From Candidatus Vagococcus giribetii (lineage in GTDB: Bacteria > Bacillota > Bacilli > Lactobacillales > Vagococcaceae), in the NCBI RefSeq assembly GCF_017316185.1, contig NZ_JAFLVX010000011.1, positions 88,565 to 152,564 of the forward strand: a DNA stretch of 64,000 nt, read 5' to 3'. How positions within the stretch are numbered: the first letter of the stretch is position 1; the number at the start of each line of letters is the position of its first letter. The translations under genes were made by a program, and so were the position numbers. This document shows, piece by piece, positions 60,886-64,000 of this stretch. Under the pieces are notes generated by a model. That model saw nothing but the letters and a program-made list of their open reading frames with translations, was not told the origin of the DNA and did no database searches.

Positions 60886-60917
60886 AGAAGCTATGACTAC
60901 TTTATGTCATAACTTCT
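60886..60917 (-). terminator. Terminator of the second ABC-F gene
   Basis: A 12-base stem with one mismatch (AGAAGCTATGAC / GTCATAACTTCT), followed on the minus strand by TTTTTTG, 8 bases after the stop. Confidence 0.85.
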
Positions 60918-60924
60918 CTCTATT

Positions 60925-62475
60925 TTAGACAAATTTCATTGTGTTACTTTCAACATCAAATTGTTTATCCACTAATCCTTCGAAGAATTCAGGTTCATGG
61001 GATACGACAATTAACGTACCCTCAAAGTCTTTTAATGCTCGCTTCAAGCCATCTTTTGTTCCTTGATCTAAATGGTTTGTTGGCTCGTCTAGGATTAAGA
61101 AGTTAGCTTTTTTCAAAGTCAACGCACAAAGTTTCACTTTAGTTTGTTCCCCACCACTTAATTGGTCTAACGCTTTCGTCACATTATCATCAACAATACC
61201 ACTTCTTGATAAGTAACGACGAACTTCTTTATTGTTTAATTTAGGATAAATTTCTTTAATCCAATCAAAAGCAGATTGATGCGGATTATCCCACACTAAA
61301 TCTTGAGAGAAGTAACTAATTTTCGCTTCTCTTGATAGTTCAATATCACCAGATATTACTGGAATCTCATTGATTAAGGTTTTTAGAAGAGTTGATTTAC
61401 CAATTCCGTTAAAACCACTAATAGCAATTTTTTCTCCATTTTGGACCAATAAATTAATTGGTGGTAATAAAGCTTTTTTACCATAACCAATCTCTAATTG
61501 TTTCACTTCAACAACTAAATTCCCATGGGAAGCCACATAAGGAAAATGGAAGTGACCTGGTTTTGGTGCAACTGGTGGTGTTAAGCGGTCCATACGATTC
61601 AATTGTTTTTCACGACTTTTAGCCATGGCAGAACGACTTCCTGCTTTGTATTTTCTGATATACGTTTCTAAACGGTCAATCTCTTTTTGTTGCTTCTCAA
61701 ACTCACGATGTAAGTGTTCTTGTTGCGCTTCTTTTTGCTTCATCGCTTTCTCAAAATTCCCCATGTATTTTGACAAGACTTGAAACTCAATGTCACAAAT
61801 ACAGTTCGTCACGCGATTAAGAAAATCACGGTCATGGGAAATAACAATATAGCTATCCTCTAATTGATTTAAGTAATCAGATAACCACTCAATGTGCTCA
61901 ACATCAAGGTAGTTCGTTGGCTCATCTAAAAGGAAAACATCAGCTTTTTCAAGTAACAATTTAGCTAATGATACTTTAGAACGTTGTCCCCCACTTAAGG
62001 CATGAACTTCACGGTCAAGACCTAAGGCAGTAATCCCTAGACCAGTTGCTACTCGCTCAATTTCTGTTTCAATATTGTAAAAGTCATTATTTTCTAACAC
62101 ATCTTGGTACTGACCAATCTCTTCTAGTAACGCATCATCATAAGTTTCAGCATATTCCATATACAATTCCTGAATTTTATCGTTCATTTCGTATAAATGT
62201 TTAAAAGCACGCTTTAAGTAATCAAAAATTGTATCTCCATCATCGTATGTTAATTGTTGCTCTAAATACGAGATGCGTAAGTTATTTTGCCAAATAATTT
62301 GACCACTGTCTGGCAATATTTCTCCTTGAATCATTTTTAATAAGGTTGATTTTCCTGCTCCGTTTTTACCTGTTAAACCAAGATGCTCTCCTTTGTTTAA
62401 ACGTAGGGAACTGTCTTTATATAAAACTTTATCTGGTAATTCATAATTTAAATCTGTAATGGTTAATATACTCAT
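60925..62475 (-). CDS. ABC-F ATPase, YbiT/YkpA-like
   Basis: A 516-residue soluble ATPase with two ABC domains: Walker A GKNGAGKSTLLK (about residue 36) and GFNGIGKSTLLK (about 355), signatures LSGGQRSKVSLA and LSGGEQTKVKLC, and an interdomain linker with KYKAGSRSAMAKSREKQLNR. Length and linker resemble YbiT/YkpA housekeeping ABC-F translation factors rather than drug-resistance types. It is preceded by a 300-base leader containing a peptide frame and competing hairpins, so its synthesis is probably tuned by translation stress. Confidence 0.92.
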   Translation of the reverse strand: MSILTITDLNYELPDKVLYKDSSLRLNKGEHLGLTGKNGAGKSTLLKMIQGEILPDSGQIIWQNNLRISYLEQQLTYDDGDTIFDYLKRAFKHLYEMNDKIQELYMEYAETYDDALLEEIGQYQDVLENNDFYNIETEIERVATGLGITALGLDREVHALSGGQRSKVSLAKLLLEKADVFLLDEPTNYLDVEHIEWLSDYLNQLEDSYIVISHDRDFLNRVTNCICDIEFQVLSKYMGNFEKAMKQKEAQQEHLHREFEKQQKEIDRLETYIRKYKAGSRSAMAKSREKQLNRMDRLTPPVAPKPGHFHFPYVASHGNLVVEVKQLEIGYGKKALLPPINLLVQNGEKIAISGFNGIGKSTLLKTLINEIPVISGDIELSREAKISYFSQDLVWDNPHQSAFDWIKEIYPKLNNKEVRRYLSRSGIVDDNVTKALDQLSGGEQTKVKLCALTLKKANFLILDEPTNHLDQGTKDGLKRALKDFEGTLIVVSHEPEFFEGLVDKQFDVESNTMKFV

Positions 62476-62502
62476 ATTTACTCCTTCTTTCTACACATGA
62501 AA

Positions 62503-62533
62503 AGAGGTTAACCTAGAATAATGGTTAACCTCT
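62503..62533 (-). terminator. Attenuator in the leader of the second ABC-F gene
   Basis: A perfect 11-base stem (AGAGGTTAACC / GGTTAACCTCT) with a 9-base loop, followed on the minus strand by TTTTC. The sequence 62529-62539 (CCTCTCTATTT) can instead pair with 62553-62564 (AAATAGAGAAGG), which would break this stem, giving a terminator/antiterminator choice. Confidence 0.65.
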
Positions 62534-62688
62534 CTATTTCTATCCTAGACGAAAATAGAGAAGGCAACTGAAACACTGACATACTTCAATCGCCCTCTCA
62601 ACCTCACTACTAGAATAGAAGAAACACAAAATAAGACTAATCGACTAGTCTTTTTTTAGTAACCTATTCCTAATAGTGATGAAGAAAT

Positions 62689-62760
62689 TTACTTTAAGCT
62701 CTGAACATATGCTTCATCTTTTTTCATTTGTTCAGAGCAAATTCGTCTAATCAAGACCAT
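62689..62760 (-). CDS. 23-residue leader peptide of the second ABC-F gene
   Basis: ATG at 62760, with AAGGGTGAG 4 bases upstream, encodes a 23-residue peptide beginning MVLIRRICSEQ and ending SLK, stop at 62689-62691. A 10-base inverted repeat (GCTCTGAACA / TGTTCAGAGC) lies within it. It begins about 20 bases after the predicted transcription start. Good ribosome binding site and position argue for a real leader peptide. Confidence 0.6.
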   Translation of the reverse strand: MVLIRRICSEQMKKDEAYVQSLK

Positions 62761-62788
62761 TTTACTCACCCTTAATTGTATTAAATGC

Positions 62789-62817
62789 AATATAACATAC
62801 TAAAAAATCCACGTCAA
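62789..62817 (-). promoter_or_regulatory. Sigma-A promoter of the second ABC-F leader
   Basis: On the minus strand TTGACG (62812-62817) and TATATT (62789-62794) with a 17-base spacer; the transcript would begin near 62782, giving a leader of about 300 bases. Confidence 0.75.
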
Positions 62818-62901
62818 ACAGAATAAATCATGCGTAAACGCTTTCCTTCATTGCTAATTAAGAGAAAGTAAGTTACTATACTTTTTTAAGGAGGAATTGT
62901 T

Positions 62902-63765
62902 TTGATCGTACAAAAATTAAATCAACTTTTAGGGAAAAGAGTTGTTGAAATAATACTAATTACCATTGGCTCATTTATGGTAGCTGTTGGCTTTAATGCT
63001 TTTTTACTTCCTAATCGAATCGTTTCTGGCGGTATCAACGGCTTAACGATTATTTTACATGAAATGTTTAACTGGTCACCTAGTATTGTGCTCTATGTGG
63101 TCAACATCGTCTTACTGATTGCTTGCTTCCTAATTTTAGGCAAAGAAATTTTTATGAAGAGTATTTTAGGAAGTTTACTTGTTCCTATGTTTATCTCATT
63201 ACTGCACACACTAACACCTGCAACACACGAGCCTATTTTAGCTGCTATCTTTGGTGGTCTATGTATCGGGATTGGTGTAGGACTTGTATTTGTCGGAAAT
63301 GGTTCTACAGGTGGAACGACTTTAATCGCTAAAATGATTCAAAAATTCACTAATATTAAACTAGGAATTTTAGTTGGTTTCTGTGATGGTTTAGTTATTT
63401 TATCTGCTTTATTCATCTTTGATATTCAACAAGTATTATATGCTTTAATTTCATTGTTTATTACAAGTCGTGTGGTAGATATGGTTCAAGTAGGTCCAGA
63501 TTTATCTAAAAACCTATTTATCATCTCTCCCAAAAATGAACGAATCGCTGAATTACTAATGAAAGAACTTGACTCTGGTGTGACCTTCTTACCTGTTGAA
63601 GGTGGTCATCGTCTAGATCAAAAGAAAATGATTATGACAACAATTCGTGAAAGTAACTACACCAACATTAAACAAACTATTCTTGAAATCGACCCTGAAG
63701 CATTTATGGTTGTTTCAAGTGCGAATGAAGTTTACGGTAAAGGATTTACGTTATTTAGAGATTAA
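62902..63765 (+). CDS. YitT-family membrane protein
   Basis: A 287-residue protein: five or six membrane helices (EIILITIGSFMVAVGFNAFL; VLYVVNIVLLIACFLILG; LAAIFGGLCIGIGVGLVFV) and a C-terminal DUF2179 domain (LDSGVTFLPVEGGHRLDQKK; DPEAFMVVSSANEVYGKGF). The motifs LPNRIVSGGINGL and NGSTGGTTLIA are typical. TTG start at 62902, 8-9 bases after AAGGAGG. Probable transporter; substrate unknown. Confidence 0.92.
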   Translation: MIVQKLNQLLGKRVVEIILITIGSFMVAVGFNAFLLPNRIVSGGINGLTIILHEMFNWSPSIVLYVVNIVLLIACFLILGKEIFMKSILGSLLVPMFISLLHTLTPATHEPILAAIFGGLCIGIGVGLVFVGNGSTGGTTLIAKMIQKFTNIKLGILVGFCDGLVILSALFIFDIQQVLYALISLFITSRVVDMVQVGPDLSKNLFIISPKNERIAELLMKELDSGVTFLPVEGGHRLDQKKMIMTTIRESNYTNIKQTILEIDPEAFMVVSSANEVYGKGFTLFRD

Positions 63766-63769
63766 AAAA

Positions 63770-63794
63770 GAGAAAGATCATCACGATCTTTCTC
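63770..63794. terminator. Terminator between yitT-like gene and transposase
   Basis: A perfect 10-base stem (GAGAAAGATC / GATCTTTCTC) with a 5-base loop. The T-run (CTCTTTTTT) is on the minus strand, so it best fits the transposase transcript, but it also closes the YitT gene. Confidence 0.7.
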
Positions 63795-63810
63795 TCAGAT
63801 TGAAGACAAA

Positions 63811-64000
63811 CTAGTTACTCATAAAGGGTAATTGGTTTGTTTTTTTGTATTTCATCATTAATTTTGATGAAAAATCAAAAATAGACAAAAAAATAGAGCC
63901 CTCCAGGTCTCTTGATTTTAGCATTTTTGCTAATTTTTTGATGTTGAGGCATGTAAAAGTAAGCCCAATTTTCATGTGCATTTTTTCTTTGCCAATTAAA
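63811..64000 (-). CDS. IS transposase, C-terminal end only (5' part outside window)
   Basis: The last 62 residues of a minus-strand reading frame ending at TAG 63811-63813. It starts at the window edge with HMKIGLTFTCLNIKKLAKML, which matches the C-terminal end of IS1182-type DDE transposases, and continues with a basic tail. Whether the gene is intact cannot be seen. Confidence 0.7.
   Translation of the reverse strand, partial: LIGKEKMHMKIGLTFTCLNIKKLAKMLKSRDLEGSIFLSIFDFSSKLMMKYKKTNQLPFMSN

Overview
The window is low-GC, Gram-positive DNA and looks like a chromosome of the Enterococcaceae (Lactobacillales), probably Vagococcus or a close Enterococcus relative. This rests on the mix of genes: a SufCDSUB operon, a CstR/CoA-disulfide reductase pair, an LPXTG protein, ppdK with a PPDK regulatory protein and a CcpN-like regulator, a Met T-box, ABC-F genes with attenuator leaders, and strong AGGAGG ribosome binding sites. 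The species assignment is inference; there is no rRNA in the window.

Layout. 1-3739 (minus strand) is a LacI-controlled sugar ABC transporter operon, cut by the window edge. 4059-5108 is a scar: a terminator, the last ~30 codons of a lost minus-strand gene, and a PucR/CdaR-type regulator broken by loss of one base in a poly-A run. 5375-9494 is a gallate-type (LpdC/UbiD) decarboxylase operon: decarboxylase, a DUF554 membrane protein, the LpdD accessory protein, the flavin prenyltransferase LpdB/UbiX, and a LysR regulator. 9684-11304 holds a frameshifted zinc-ribbon protein and two overlapping HTH regulators.

About 11558-28863 is a 17.3-kb integrated element placed exactly at the 3' end of sufB. 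A second, slightly diverged copy of the end of sufB lies at its far end, followed there by what looks like the original sufB terminator. The element has a tyrosine integrase, a CI-like repressor with three operators, a divergent Cro/DUF771 early operon, replication genes of DnaD and DnaC type, a putative small terminase, an unusual block of small coiled-coil proteins, a 1644-residue tape-measure protein with two cell-wall hydrolase domains, and a DUF6711 tail protein. I find no large terminase, portal, capsid, other tail genes or lysis genes. It therefore resembles a phage-inducible chromosomal island that brings its own tape measure instead of a capsid. This is the most interesting system in the window.

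28840-34020 is the suf Fe-S assembly operon. 34244-35941 is a cell-wall-anchored LPXTG protein with Ig-like repeats. 36075-38990 is a T-box-controlled methionine transporter (metNIQ). Then come deoC, a sulfide/persulfide defence pair (CstR and CoA-disulfide reductase-rhodanese), an antibiotic-resistance-type ABC-F ATPase with a 24-residue leader peptide and attenuator, a Nudix/wHTH protein, a hydrolase, a methyltransferase, glycerol-3-phosphate oxidase, a DUF2179 membrane protein and a very large M14 carboxypeptidase.

52422-56917 contains ppdK with its two regulators. 57074-60070 is an HTH-PLDc_N-ABC transporter operon. 60925-62817 is a second ABC-F gene with an elaborate 300-base leader encoding a 23-residue peptide. 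The window ends with a YitT-family membrane protein and the 3' end of an IS transposase. Most genes after the island lie on the minus strand, with bidirectional hairpin terminators between convergent units.
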